From contig SFRL01000001.1 of the NCBI GenBank assembly GCA_004562765.1, positions 65,324 to 129,323 on the forward strand: a stretch of 64,000 bases of DNA, given 5' to 3'. Origin of the DNA: a bacterium. GTDB lineage: Bacteria > Bacillota > Clostridia > Lachnospirales > Lachnospiraceae. The number at the start of each line of letters is the position of its first letter. Position 1 is the stretch's first letter. The notes beneath the pieces are model-generated. The model ran no database searches. It saw nothing but the letters and a program-made list of their open reading frames with translations, and had not been told where the DNA came from. The translations under genes were made by a program, and so were the position numbers. Shown here in pieces: positions 43,477 to 52,092 of this stretch.

Positions 43477-45438
43477 CTATTTTTCTTCCTGTACGATCTC
43501 CTGACGGATCTCCTTCGTACGGATCTCCTCGCAGATCTGGCTGACAAACTCAGAAAGCGGCTTCACGCCCTCATCACCTGCAAAACGGCTTCTGACAGAA
43601 ACGGTTCCGTCAGCCTCTTCCTGCTGTCCGACAACAAGCATATAGGGCAGTCTGTCCATACGTGCCTCACGGATCTTATAGCCGATCTTCTCAGAACGGC
43701 TGTCTACTGTAACATCCACATCATTTTTCTTAAGCTCTGCAGCCACCCGTTCTGCGTAATCAATATACTTATCAGAGATCGGTAATACGCGTACCTGCTC
43801 CGGACATAACCAGGTCGGGAATTTTCCGGCATAATGCTCGATGAGCCATGCAAGTGTTCGCTCATAGCAGCCCATAGAAGTTCTGTGGATGATCCACGGC
43901 AACGCTTTGTCACCGTTTTCATCAATATAGTACATACCAAATTTTTCGGCACTTGCACAATCCAACTGGATCGTTACCATCGTATCTTCTTTTCCGTATA
44001 CATTTTTCGCCTGAATGTCAATCTTTGGTCCGTAGAATGCTGCCTCTCCGTCGGCTTCTGTAAATGGAATATTGTTTTTCTGCATCACGCTTCTTAAATA
44101 CTGCTGTGTACTGTTCCAATACTCCTCATCGCCCAGATATTTTTCCTTGTTTTCCGGGTCCCACTTTGACAGACGATAGGTAACATCTCCGTCAATTCCA
44201 AGGGTCTTCATCACATAGTTGCAAAGCTCGGTACATCTGGTCAGCTCCTCCTCTGCCTGATCCGGTCGAAGGATAATATGCGCCTCCGTAATTGTAAACT
44301 GACGCACACGGGTCAGACCGTGCATCTCTCCGGAATCCTCATTTCGAAACAGCGTTGAGGTCTCTGCCATACGATACGGCAGATCTCTGTAAGAATGCTG
44401 TTCATTCATATACACATAATACTGGAATGGACAGGTCATCGGGCGAAGTGCCATCGTCTCCTTGTCCTCGTCATCTTTATTTAAAATAAACATTCCATCC
44501 ATATAATGATCCCAATGTCCGGAGATCTTATACAGATCAGATTTCGCCATGAGCGGCGTACGGGTACGGACATATCCCCACTCTTTATCCTCGAGATCCT
44601 CCATCCAACGCTGCAGCTTCATGATCATCTTTGTTCCCTTCGGAGTAAAAAGCGGAAGTCCCTGTCCGATCACATCAACAGTGGTAAACAATCCCATTTC
44701 GCGTCCCAATTTATTATGGTCACGCATCTTAGCCTCCGCAAGCTTATCCAGATGCTCCTTCAGTTCTTCTTTCTTGCTGAATGCAGTTCCGTAAATTCTC
44801 TGTAATCTGGCTTTATTGGAATCACCTCTCCAATAAGCCATGGATGAAGAGATCAGCTTATATGCCTTCACACCCTTTGTACTCATCAGGTGAGGACCTG
44901 CACAAAGATCGACAAATCCACCCTGATCATAGAAAGAAATTTCAGAATCCTCCGGCAGATCCCGGATCAATTCTACCTTAAACGGTTCGTTGCGGTCCTC
45001 CATGAACTTGATCGCCTCTGCTCTTGGCAGCGTAAAGCGGGTAATCTCATGTCCTTCTTTTATGATCTTCTTCATTTCTGCTTCCAGGTTGTCAAGATCT
45101 TCTCTTGAAAACGGTTCTGCATCAAAATCATAATAGAAGCCATCGTCGATCGCCGGTCCGATCGTCACCTTTGCCTCGGGGAACAGACGCTTTACAGCCT
45201 CTGCCAGCACATGCGAAGCCGTATGACGGATCACACGCAGACCCTCCGGATCGCTCTGTGTGATAATATTTAATTCACAGTCCTCAGAGATCTCCGTGCG
45301 CAGATCCACGATCTCACCGTTCACCTCACCGGCACATGCCACACGTGCCAGTCCCTCACTGATATCCTTTGCAATGTCAAAAACCGATCTTGCCTGATCG
45401 TATTCCTTTACGGAACCATCTTTTAATGTAATCTTCAT
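43477..45438 (-). CDS. thrS: Threonyl-tRNA synthetase
   Basis: 653-aa class II synthetase. Domain order: TGS (1-60), editing domain with HTASHVLAEAV and VDLCAGPHL, catalytic core with motif 2 FRNEDSGEMHGLTRVRQF and motif 3 IHRTSMGCYERTLAWLIEHY, and anticodon-binding domain from WLCPEQVRVLPI. Zn ligands include the Cys in RPMTCPFQY. Good SD (GGAG) precedes it. A T-box leader lies upstream, before a 74-aa membrane protein gene that is only 48 bp from thrS, so both are controlled together. Confidence 0.97.
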   Translation of the reverse strand: MKITLKDGSVKEYDQARSVFDIAKDISEGLARVACAGEVNGEIVDLRTEISEDCELNIITQSDPEGLRVIRHTASHVLAEAVKRLFPEAKVTIGPAIDDGFYYDFDAEPFSREDLDNLEAEMKKIIKEGHEITRFTLPRAEAIKFMEDRNEPFKVELIRDLPEDSEISFYDQGGFVDLCAGPHLMSTKGVKAYKLISSSMAYWRGDSNKARLQRIYGTAFSKKEELKEHLDKLAEAKMRDHNKLGREMGLFTTVDVIGQGLPLFTPKGTKMIMKLQRWMEDLEDKEWGYVRTRTPLMAKSDLYKISGHWDHYMDGMFILNKDDEDKETMALRPMTCPFQYYVYMNEQHSYRDLPYRMAETSTLFRNEDSGEMHGLTRVRQFTITEAHIILRPDQAEEELTRCTELCNYVMKTLGIDGDVTYRLSKWDPENKEKYLGDEEYWNSTQQYLRSVMQKNNIPFTEADGEAAFYGPKIDIQAKNVYGKEDTMVTIQLDCASAEKFGMYYIDENGDKALPWIIHRTSMGCYERTLAWLIEHYAGKFPTWLCPEQVRVLPISDKYIDYAERVAAELKKNDVDVTVDSRSEKIGYKIREARMDRLPYMLVVGQQEEADGTVSVRSRFAGDEGVKPLSEFVSQICEEIRTKEIRQEIVQEEK

Positions 45439-45486
45439 TTTTTATCTCCTTCTATAAAAATATGATCGTATGATACTGTCTCAAAT

Positions 45487-45711
45487 CTATGCTTCCTCGG
45501 TGTCATCATCCCCATCAATGCCTTTATTACCACAGTTACAGCCGTTTCCCGAATTGTTGCTGCCGATCGTCACGGTCTTTTTCGGAGTAAAGATCATGCC
45601 AAGAGCAAGACCTGCCAGCGCAACGGCAACGATTCCCAAAAACAGTTCCCGTTTGGAAATGATGGTTGTCTCATCCAATGAAGTCCAAAAATCTTTCATT
45701 TTTCTTATCAT
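45487..45711 (-). CDS. Small single-pass membrane protein between T-box and thrS
   Basis: 74 aa; GGAG lies 8 bases before ATG 45711. A charged N-terminus (MIRKMKDFWTSLDETT) is followed by a hydrophobic helix (about residues 23-43, LFLGIVAVALAGLALGMIF) and a short outer tail with CNCGN and an acidic end. No family known to me. It is the first gene after the T-box terminator and directly precedes thrS with no hairpin between, so it should be made when threonine is scarce. Possible roles are only guesses. Confidence 0.75.
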   Translation of the reverse strand: MIRKMKDFWTSLDETTIISKRELFLGIVAVALAGLALGMIFTPKKTVTIGSNNSGNGCNCGNKGIDGDDDTEEA

Positions 45712-45744
45712 AGTTGCTTCTCCTTTTTCTAATTTTTGATATAA

Positions 45745-45916
45745 AAAATCCCCGGTGCCAGATTCCTCTGACGCCGGGGACGATTGCTCGCGGTTCCACC
45801 CCAGTTACCGGACAAAACAACGCTGTCACGGTCACTTTCTTTGATGATAACGGTATCACCGGCCCGGATTGGGGGCACTCAGAGGTGGTTAGGCTCTTCG
45901 TCGTGTTTTCATATGA
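45745..45916 (-). ncRNA. T-box riboswitch leader (probably threonine)
   Basis: Minus strand carries the T-box core GGGTGGAACCGCG (45801-45789). The terminator is TCCCCGGCGTCAGA with TCTGGCACCGGGGA (45780-45767 and 45762-45749) followed by six U. The CCCC after the T-box can pair with GGGG as antiterminator. ACGACG near 45904 can pair with CGTTGT at 45822-45817 to close stem I. A possible specifier ACC (Thr) is at 45832-45830. The whole leader is short for a T-box. Confidence 0.88.
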
Positions 45917-45922
45917 TTAGAC

Positions 45923-45951
45923 ATTCTAACGCTTTTTTGCAAAAGTGTAAA
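45923..45951 (-). promoter_or_regulatory. Promoter of the T-box/thrS transcript
   Basis: Minus strand: TTTACA (45951-45946), 17 bp, TAGAAT (45928-45923). Start predicted near 45916, right before stem I of the T-box. Confidence 0.65.
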
Positions 45952-45968
45952 GCCCTAATTTTTTACAT

Positions 45969-46478
45969 TTATGCATTTCTTCCGCAGCACTGCTTATACT
46001 TCTTTCCGCTTCCGCAAGGACAGGGATCGTTTCTGCCGATCTTCTTTCCCTCACGACGGATCGTTCCGGATTTCTTCTGCTCTAAGTACAGTGCCTTCTT
46101 TGTCTCTGCGTCAAAGATCGCATCCCACTGAGGCAGCTCATACAGCCAGTCAGCCTTTGCGTCCACCATATTCTTGTAGAGTTTTTCCTTATCGAAGATC
46201 AGGTTGACATGTGTGTCCTCCTCCATCGTATCGATCGGATTTGCCTCCACCAGGGAATCGTTGATGCCGTCCAAAAATCCGGTCATCTCCATGACGCTGA
46301 TATTGTATTTCTCAGCCAGCTCCTTTACGGTACCCTCTACCTTCTCGTCCGGGCTGGAAAGAAGCTGCTCGTAAATTCCCTTCTCTAATAAGAAATAGTC
46401 ATTCCAGAATTTCTGAAGTTTTCCCTTGTCTGCTTTTTCATTATAGGCAACCTTCTGCCATTCCTGTAATAATGCCAT
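45969..46478 (-). CDS. SEC-C metal-binding motif protein
   Basis: 169-aa soluble protein. The first 145 residues are helical and unrecognised (MALLQEWQKVAYNEKADKG; then VKELAEKYNISVMEM). The C-terminus is a classic SEC-C zinc motif, GRNDPCPCGSGKKYKQCCG, as at the end of SecA. Function is unknown; such proteins are often linked to ribosome or secretion processes. It has its own strong promoter 57-85 bp upstream. The thrS T-box promoter lies just after its stop. Confidence 0.88.
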   Translation of the reverse strand: MALLQEWQKVAYNEKADKGKLQKFWNDYFLLEKGIYEQLLSSPDEKVEGTVKELAEKYNISVMEMTGFLDGINDSLVEANPIDTMEEDTHVNLIFDKEKLYKNMVDAKADWLYELPQWDAIFDAETKKALYLEQKKSGTIRREGKKIGRNDPCPCGSGKKYKQCCGRNA

Positions 46479-46534
46479 AATTCATCCGTCCTTTAGTATC
46501 AATTAATTTTTGCACACTTCTCGTGCACCTACAT

Positions 46535-46563
46535 AGTATAACTCATATACACGTATTTTTCAA
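46535..46563 (-). promoter_or_regulatory. sigma-A promoter of the SEC-C gene
   Basis: Minus strand: TTGAAA (46563-46558), 17 bp, TATACT (46540-46535). Back-to-back with the plus-strand promoter of the candidate sRNA. Confidence 0.75.
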
Positions 46564-46571
46564 AACATTTT

Positions 46572-46601
46572 TTGTATAAGCCAAAAAAATGTGGATATAC
46601 T
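46572..46601 (+). promoter_or_regulatory. Promoter of the candidate small RNA
   Basis: Plus strand: TTGTAT (46572-46577), 18 bp, TATACT (46596-46601). Start predicted near 46608. There is no ORF of note downstream before a terminator. Confidence 0.6.
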
Positions 46602-46607
46602 ACCATT

Positions 46608-46713
46608 ATACCGAAGCGTTTGTTACCCCCAGAGCTTCGGTAGTGCGAAAGATACAAAAATACTTTATCCTCCCCTATAAGAAAGGCCTGCCGCGCGCAG
46701 GTCTTTCTTTTTT
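46608..46713 (+). ncRNA. Candidate small regulatory RNA with C-rich loops (unknown family)
   Basis: About 105 nt with promoter, structure and terminator. Hairpin 1 has a 9-bp stem, TACCGAAGC/GCTTCGGTA (46609-46617 and 46634-46642), and a 16-nt loop holding ACCCCC. A mostly unpaired stretch follows with ATCCTCCCC (46667-46675), able to pair with Shine-Dalgarno sequences. It ends with a 13-bp stem (46679-46691 and 46697-46709, one G-U) and a U tract. C-rich unpaired motifs are typical of Gram-positive sRNAs such as RsaE/RoxS. The terminator lies 20 bp from the end of metA, which is on the other strand. Confidence 0.6.
46679..46713 (+). terminator. Terminator of the candidate sRNA, shared with metA
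   Basis: AAGAAAGGCCTGC / GCAGGTCTTTCTT with CGCGC loop, followed by TTTT on plus. On minus the U tract is poor, so it is a weaker end for metA. Confidence 0.8.
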
Positions 46714-46732
46714 ATTGCCAATCTCCGGATTT

Positions 46733-47659
46733 CTACTTATTGTATGGGTTCACAATAAACTCATAAGGCGTTTGTTGATACACATAATAATTGAGCCAAT
46801 TCGAGTACAAAATGTTACCGTGGGAACGCCACTGCAGTCTGGGCTTCTGTGTACAGTCGTCGTTCGGATAGTAGTTTACCGGCACATCTATGGGAAGTCC
46901 CTGATTTTTGTCGCGCATATACTCCTTGTGAAGCGTCATGCGGTCATACTCCGGATGCCCCATGAGGAAGATCTTGCGTCCGTCATTATCGATGACCAGA
47001 AATACACCGGCTTCCTCAGATTCCGCCAAGATCGTCAGCTCCGGTACTGCCTCGATATCCTCGCGCCGCATCTCCGTATGTCTGGAGTGGGGCGCCATGA
47101 AATAATCATCAAAACCGCGCACAAGCGGTATCTTCCGGTTCATGACCTGATGCTCATAAACACCAAACACCTTCTTTTCCATCTGATGCTTTTTAATACC
47201 ATAGTAATGATATAGTCCCGCCTGAGCGCCCCAGCATACATGCAGGGTGCTCGTCACGTGGGTCTTTGCCCATTCCATGATCTCACAGACCTCGTCCCAG
47301 TAGTCCACTTCCTCAAAGTCCATGTGTTCCACCGGAGCTCCGGTGATGATCAGACCGTCCAGATTACGGTCGCGGATCTCATCCAGCGTCACGTAAAACT
47401 GATCCAGATGCTTCTGTGAAGTGTGCGCAGACTCATGGCTGGACACCGTTAAAAAGGTCACATTGACCTGCAGCGGTGTGTTGGAAAGCGAACGCAGTGT
47501 CTGCAGCTCATTGTCCTCCTTCAAAGGCATCAAGTTCAGGATTCCGATCTCGATCGGACGAATATCCTGATGCTCTGAACGCGTCTCATCCATCACAAAA
47601 ATATTTTCATTTTCCAGTATCTCCCTCGCGGGCAGATTACTCTTAATTTTAATAGGCAT
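46733..47659 (-). CDS. metA: Homoserine O-acetyltransferase (MetA family)
   Basis: 308 aa. MetA activates homoserine for methionine synthesis. The catalytic Cys is C142 (HVCWGAQAGLYHYYG), with His and Glu later in GHPEYDR. Residue 111 is Glu (ITGAPVE). In this family Glu111 goes with acetyl-CoA and Gly111 with succinyl-CoA, so the enzyme is probably an acetyltransferase despite the usual succinyltransferase label. No SAM or T-box element is seen in the 41 bp between ligA and metA. Promoter not found; it may be cotranscribed with ligA. Confidence 0.93.
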   Translation of the reverse strand: MPIKIKSNLPAREILENENIFVMDETRSEHQDIRPIEIGILNLMPLKEDNELQTLRSLSNTPLQVNVTFLTVSSHESAHTSQKHLDQFYVTLDEIRDRNLDGLIITGAPVEHMDFEEVDYWDEVCEIMEWAKTHVTSTLHVCWGAQAGLYHYYGIKKHQMEKKVFGVYEHQVMNRKIPLVRGFDDYFMAPHSRHTEMRREDIEAVPELTILAESEEAGVFLVIDNDGRKIFLMGHPEYDRMTLHKEYMRDKNQGLPIDVPVNYYPNDDCTQKPRLQWRSHGNILYSNWLNYYVYQQTPYEFIVNPYNK

Positions 47660-47700
47660 AATAACTGGTCCCCTTTCTCTTCCTTGTATATAATGACACT

Positions 47701-49686
47701 TTACTGAAGCATGGCGAATAAGTCTTCCTCGGAAATCACCGGAATGCCAAGACTTCTCGCCTTGTCCAGCTTACTTCCGGCAGCTTCGCCCGCCAGTACA
47801 TAGCTTGTCTTTTTGCTCACGGATCCGGTGCACTTGCCGCCGTTATTCTCGATGAGCTCCGCCGCCTCCTTGCGTCCCAGCGTCGGAAGTGTCCCCGTCA
47901 CAACGATCGTCACTCCTGCGAGCTTTGCGCCCTGCGCCTGCACCTGAGATTCCATATTCATGCCGAGCGCTTCCACCTCTGACAGAAGCCTGCGGTTTTC
48001 TGCATCTGCAAAATAATCGTGGATGCACTCCGCAGTGATCTCCCCCACATCCGGAATCTGCACAAGCTGCTCGACACTTGCTTCCGCCAGCTCATTCAGG
48101 CTCGCAAAGTGCTTCATGATCTCTTTTGCGGACGCTTTTCCCACATTGCGTATCGCAAGTCCCGTCAGGAATTTATCAACGGAATTTTGTTTGCTCTCCT
48201 CGATGGCCGCGAGTATTTTATCGGTATTTTTTTCCTTTCCCATAATACCCTTTTCGATCAGCTCATCCCGATATTCGTGCAGCCGGTAAATATCCACATA
48301 GCTGCGCAGATATCCCTCATCCACCAGCGTGTCCACATAGGTGGACCCAAATGCCTTGATATCCATGGCATCACGACTTGCAAAATAGGCAAGCGTGCGC
48401 TTGAGCTGTGCCGGGCAGGACGGATTGGCGCAGCAGATATCTGCTGTTCCCTCCTCCTTGATCAGCGGATGCCCGCATACCGGACAGACAGCCGGTGCCC
48501 GGAAGATCGTTCCGGTGGGTTTTGTCACACTGATGATCGCCGGAATGATCTCTCCCTGCTTTCTGCAGATCGCCTTACAGCCCTCATCAATGCCAAGACT
48601 TTCTATATAATCCATATTGTGGAGCGTCGCATATTGCACACTCGTACCGCAGAGTCTTACCGGCTCCTTAAAACGGGCCCGGAAAGTCATCTTTCCGGTT
48701 CGTCCGACACCGACCTCTACTTCCTCGATCTCTACCTCTTTCTCCTCAGGCGGATACTTGTAGGCAACATGTCCTGCCGAATATTTACTGCCTGCCGGGA
48801 AATCAGCCCGGTACGCCACCTGTTCGATCTTTACGACCGCACCGTCAATGTCATACGCATAGTCACCCCGGTGCTCCCCGATGTCATCAATAGCCTTTAG
48901 CACTTCTTCGTCCGTATTGCATAACACATGAGGTACCACTGCCACTCCCTGCGCAGCCAGCTCATCCAGCCCCGCTGTGTGACATTCCATCAGATGTGCA
49001 CTCTCCCCCGTAGCGTCCTGCACATTGAACACAAACATGCGCAGTCCACGCTCCTTTGTGATCGCAGGATCCAGCTGCCGCAGCGTTCCCGTAGCTAGAT
49101 TTCTCGGATTCGCCGCCGGCTTTTTGCCAAGGCTTTCCTGCTTTTCGTTAAACGTTTCAAAAGCCTCGTGACTCATATAAACTTCACCCCGCAGCTCTAC
49201 ATAGCCGCGTGCCTCGATCGTTTGCTGTACATCAGGAATGACCCGCGCATTTAACGTCACGTCCTCGCCCTCGATTCCGTTGCCCCGGGTCTCCGCCAGA
49301 GTCAACGTACCGTCCTGATAGCGCAGCGACATGCTCAGGCCATCGATCTTGTGCTCCACAGAAAACTGTGCATCCGGATGCAGTTCCTTTACCTTTGCGA
49401 TCCACGCAGTCACTTCTTCTTTTGAAAACAGATCCTGAATACTGAGCATCGGAACGTGATGCGTGATCGTCACACCCGCCTCGCGCTTCGCCACGCCACC
49501 GATCTTCTGTGTAGGCGAATCCTTGGTCACCCACTCCGGATGCTCCTTTTCCATTTCTTTTAATTTCAGCATCATCTGATCATACTCGAAATCACTGATC
49601 TCATTCGTATTCTGATTGTAATAGAGATCCATATGATACTCGATCTTCTGTTTTAGCTGCTCATAGGCTTCCTTTTTTTCTTCCAT
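47701..49686 (-). CDS. ligA: NAD-dependent DNA ligase
   Basis: 661 aa, normal length. Domain Ia (YYNQNTNEISDFEYD), adenylation domain with the nucleotide-accepting Lys in VEHKIDGLSM, and OB fold with VGVGRTGKMTFRA. Zn finger Cys lie in CPVCGHPL and CCANPSCPAQ. HhH domain (VGKASAKEIMKHF) and BRCT (GVTIVVTGTLPTLGRKEA) end the protein. It seals nicks in replication and repair. 22 bp after the pseudouridine synthase gene. Confidence 0.97.
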   Translation of the reverse strand: MEEKKEAYEQLKQKIEYHMDLYYNQNTNEISDFEYDQMMLKLKEMEKEHPEWVTKDSPTQKIGGVAKREAGVTITHHVPMLSIQDLFSKEEVTAWIAKVKELHPDAQFSVEHKIDGLSMSLRYQDGTLTLAETRGNGIEGEDVTLNARVIPDVQQTIEARGYVELRGEVYMSHEAFETFNEKQESLGKKPAANPRNLATGTLRQLDPAITKERGLRMFVFNVQDATGESAHLMECHTAGLDELAAQGVAVVPHVLCNTDEEVLKAIDDIGEHRGDYAYDIDGAVVKIEQVAYRADFPAGSKYSAGHVAYKYPPEEKEVEIEEVEVGVGRTGKMTFRARFKEPVRLCGTSVQYATLHNMDYIESLGIDEGCKAICRKQGEIIPAIISVTKPTGTIFRAPAVCPVCGHPLIKEEGTADICCANPSCPAQLKRTLAYFASRDAMDIKAFGSTYVDTLVDEGYLRSYVDIYRLHEYRDELIEKGIMGKEKNTDKILAAIEESKQNSVDKFLTGLAIRNVGKASAKEIMKHFASLNELAEASVEQLVQIPDVGEITAECIHDYFADAENRRLLSEVEALGMNMESQVQAQGAKLAGVTIVVTGTLPTLGRKEAAELIENNGGKCTGSVSKKTSYVLAGEAAGSKLDKARSLGIPVISEEDLFAMLQ

Positions 49687-49708
49687 TCTCTCTTTCCCGT
49701 TTCTATAG

Positions 49709-50440
49709 TTATTTCACTGTCTCATTTGAGGAATGCCGGATCAGGCGCTGCAGTTCACACCACTCCTCAGCCGTCACATCGCGATAACTTCCCTCTTTCA
49801 GATTTTCCAGACAGATATTCATGATCCGGATGCGCTTTAACGTCTTTACCCGATATCCAAGTGTCTCACACATACGGCGGATCTGCCGGTTCAGTCCCTG
49901 GGTCAGTATGATACGAAACTCCCGCGTTCCCGTCTGCCACACCTTGCACCGCCGTGTCACAGTATCCAAGATTGGAACACCATTCGACATCCGCATAATA
50001 AAATCATCCGTAATATCCCGGTTTACCGTCACTATATATTCCTTTTCATGCCGGTTACCGGAACGCATCATCTTATTGACAATATCCCCGTCATTCGTGA
50101 GAAGGATCAGACCTGTGGAATCCTTGTCCAAGCGTCCCACCGGATAGATCCGTTTCGGGTAGCCAATATAGTCCACGATGTTGACGCCCTCTTTTTTAGA
50201 AGTGGTACATACAATGCCCTTCGGTTTATGAAAGGCGATCAGGATACGTTCCGCCTCCTGACACACCGGTTCTCCTTTATAATAAACAATGTCCGTCTCC
50301 CGAACCCGGTCGCCGAGCACAGCCACACGATCACCGATGCGGATTTGCCCTGCTTCCAGCGCTCGGTCCGCCTCCCTGCGGGAGCACACGCCTGCCTCAC
50401 TCAAAAATTTATTGATACGCGTTCCTTCCTGTTGTTCCAT
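49709..50440 (-). CDS. rRNA large-subunit pseudouridine synthase (RsuA/RluB/RluF family)
   Basis: 243 aa. N-terminal S4 RNA-binding domain (TRINKFLSEAGVCSRREADRA), then the synthase domain with the catalytic Asp in GRLDKDSTGLILLTNDGD and RQIRRMCETLGY near the end. The pattern of the C-terminal part (KTLKRIRIMNICLENL) is closest to RluF/RluB, which act on 23S rRNA, but the exact position is not told by sequence. ATG 50440 has AGGA 8 bases upstream; a GTG 9 bp earlier is less likely. Confidence 0.88.
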   Translation of the reverse strand: MEQQEGTRINKFLSEAGVCSRREADRALEAGQIRIGDRVAVLGDRVRETDIVYYKGEPVCQEAERILIAFHKPKGIVCTTSKKEGVNIVDYIGYPKRIYPVGRLDKDSTGLILLTNDGDIVNKMMRSGNRHEKEYIVTVNRDITDDFIMRMSNGVPILDTVTRRCKVWQTGTREFRIILTQGLNRQIRRMCETLGYRVKTLKRIRIMNICLENLKEGSYRDVTAEEWCELQRLIRHSSNETVK

Positions 50441-50485
50441 CTCACACATCCTGTACCGGGTCTACCGATCTTTTCTGATAAAGTG

Positions 50486-50545
50486 AAAAAGCGGCTGACC
50501 GACTACGCAAATGCATATCGCACTGCAGCCTGCAACCGCTTTTTT
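50486..50545 (-). terminator. Terminator after the SH3-domain gene
   Basis: AAAAAGCGG (50486-50494) and CCGCTTTTT (50536-50544) form the base of a hairpin with a long structured loop. On minus the U tract follows. It lies 12 bp from the stop of the SH3 gene. Confidence 0.55.
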
Positions 50546-50556
50546 ATCTTTTGTTT

Positions 50557-51942
50557 TTATTTGATCAGTTCCGTCTTGATGTATCCGGTCTGACCATTCC
50601 ACTCAACCTTTGTCCATCCCTCCGCATAACTCTGGATGACCTTTACGGTATCACCCTGATATGCCAATCCGACCTTATCGGCCGTCTCGCTCATGGAAAC
50701 ACGGACATTTACGGAATCCGACAATGTAATTTCCTTACCTTGCGGCAGTGCCTTTGCAGTATCATCTCCTGCTGTATCTGTTCCGCTCGGAACCTTTGAC
50801 TTTTTCGTTGTGACGTATTCGCGCTTTACATAGCCTTTCTCGCCATCATATGCAGCTTTCACCCAACCGTCTTTCTCTGTATCGGGATAGATCTCCAGCT
50901 TTGCGCCCAACGGGATCTGTGTGATAACAGATTTCTTAGTACTGGGACCCTTTCGCAGGTTAATGCCATCCATCGCATACGCTGTTTTCGCCTCGCCGTC
51001 AGATTTCTCTTCAGTCTCCTCCGGCTTCTCTTCATCTGCCTTTTCGTCGCCAGACTGCTCGTCCTTTGTGGCATCTTCCTCGGCAGGCTTGTCACCCTCA
51101 TCAGTCTGTTCCACCGCATCGTCTGCCTGCGTCAGTGACTGTACCCATGTGGCAATTGCATTCGGGATCGTCTCATTTGCCATCTTATTCAGATCCTGAT
51201 CTGCCGCGATCGCCTGTTCATATTTTTGTTGTACCTCAGCCTGCAGTTCCAACACATCTTCTGCCTGTTCAAATTCATTGATCAGAGCCTGTACATCTGC
51301 CTCAGTGCTCTCCTCCATGTTGGACTGATTAAACTGGCTGTATGCATTGTCAATATAAAGCTTTCCGCTCTCATTCGTCCGCAAATAGAAGAAATCAAGG
51401 CCCGGCGCTGCGGTTGCTACATCCTTAAACTTCATTTCCAGATATACGGACACCACATACTCACCATCATTTAATCCGGATTTTGTATGGCAAGATAAAT
51501 TTTCATAGGACTGCACATACTCGCTGAACACCTGAATATAGCTTTTCTCTGTATCAGAGATCGGCTGTGCAAGTGCCTCCAAAGCAGTCACATCACCGGC
51601 TGCATATGCCGTGTAATAGTTGCTGATCAGCTCATTGATCTCAGGGATCGCATCCACCTGAAATTCCTCTGTCTGCACCCCATTATCCGCTGTCTGCTCA
51701 TCCGCCACCGGCTCCTTCGGAGCATCTGTCACCGGTCCTGTACATTTGGTCAGGATCACGACCATCGCAACAAAAAGTGCTCCGGCAGCAATATATCTTT
51801 TGTACTTTTTGACCAGTTCCCAGAGTGCCGCTACATCGAAGTTGCCTTTAGATGACTCTTTTGCGGTGTTATCTTTCTTTTCATTTGTTATTTTATGATC
51901 AGCAGAAACATTGTTCTGATTTTTACGATTCTTGTTTGCCAT
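50557..51942 (-). CDS. Membrane-anchored protein with two bacterial SH3 domains
   Basis: 461 aa. Cytosolic basic N-terminus to about residue 50, one transmembrane helix (about 52-68), an outer helical domain of about 220 residues with NTF2-like feel (ISNYYTAYAAGDVTALEALA), a strongly acidic linker (Glu/Asp/Lys) and two SH3b domains (GINLRKGPSTKKSVIT and SVNVRVSMSETADKVG). SH3b domains usually bind peptidoglycan peptides, so it probably sits on the wall side. Good SD (AGGAGG). The tRNA-Arg gene lies 51 bp upstream on the same strand. Confidence 0.85.
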   Translation of the reverse strand: MANKNRKNQNNVSADHKITNEKKDNTAKESSKGNFDVAALWELVKKYKRYIAAGALFVAMVVILTKCTGPVTDAPKEPVADEQTADNGVQTEEFQVDAIPEINELISNYYTAYAAGDVTALEALAQPISDTEKSYIQVFSEYVQSYENLSCHTKSGLNDGEYVVSVYLEMKFKDVATAAPGLDFFYLRTNESGKLYIDNAYSQFNQSNMEESTEADVQALINEFEQAEDVLELQAEVQQKYEQAIAADQDLNKMANETIPNAIATWVQSLTQADDAVEQTDEGDKPAEEDATKDEQSGDEKADEEKPEETEEKSDGEAKTAYAMDGINLRKGPSTKKSVITQIPLGAKLEIYPDTEKDGWVKAAYDGEKGYVKREYVTTKKSKVPSGTDTAGDDTAKALPQGKEITLSDSVNVRVSMSETADKVGLAYQGDTVKVIQSYAEGWTKVEWNGQTGYIKTELIK

Positions 51943-51993
51943 TTGTATTACTACCTCCTAAAATAATAAAAACTGATTAATTAGCTGAAAAAA

Positions 51994-52065
51994 TGCAACC
52001 GGCGGGAATCGAACCCACATTACAGGAGTCGGAGTCCTGCGTTCTATCCGTTAGACTACGATTGC
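51994..52065 (-). tRNA. tRNA-Arg (anticodon CCG)
   Basis: Full cloverleaf on minus. Acceptor GCAATCG/CGGTTGC (one G-T), anticodon stem CAGGA/TCCTG with loop CTCCGAC, so anticodon CCG reading CGG. T arm GTGGG/CCCGC with TTCGATT. Discriminator A; CCA is not encoded. A T-rich tract follows directly. Confidence 0.95.
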
Positions 52066-52092
52066 GCATTTTTAGGAGCAGTATATTATTTT

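Noticed and set aside
48019..48900. 293-aa plus-strand ORF
   Set aside because: Antisense to ligA, no family resemblance, no SD.
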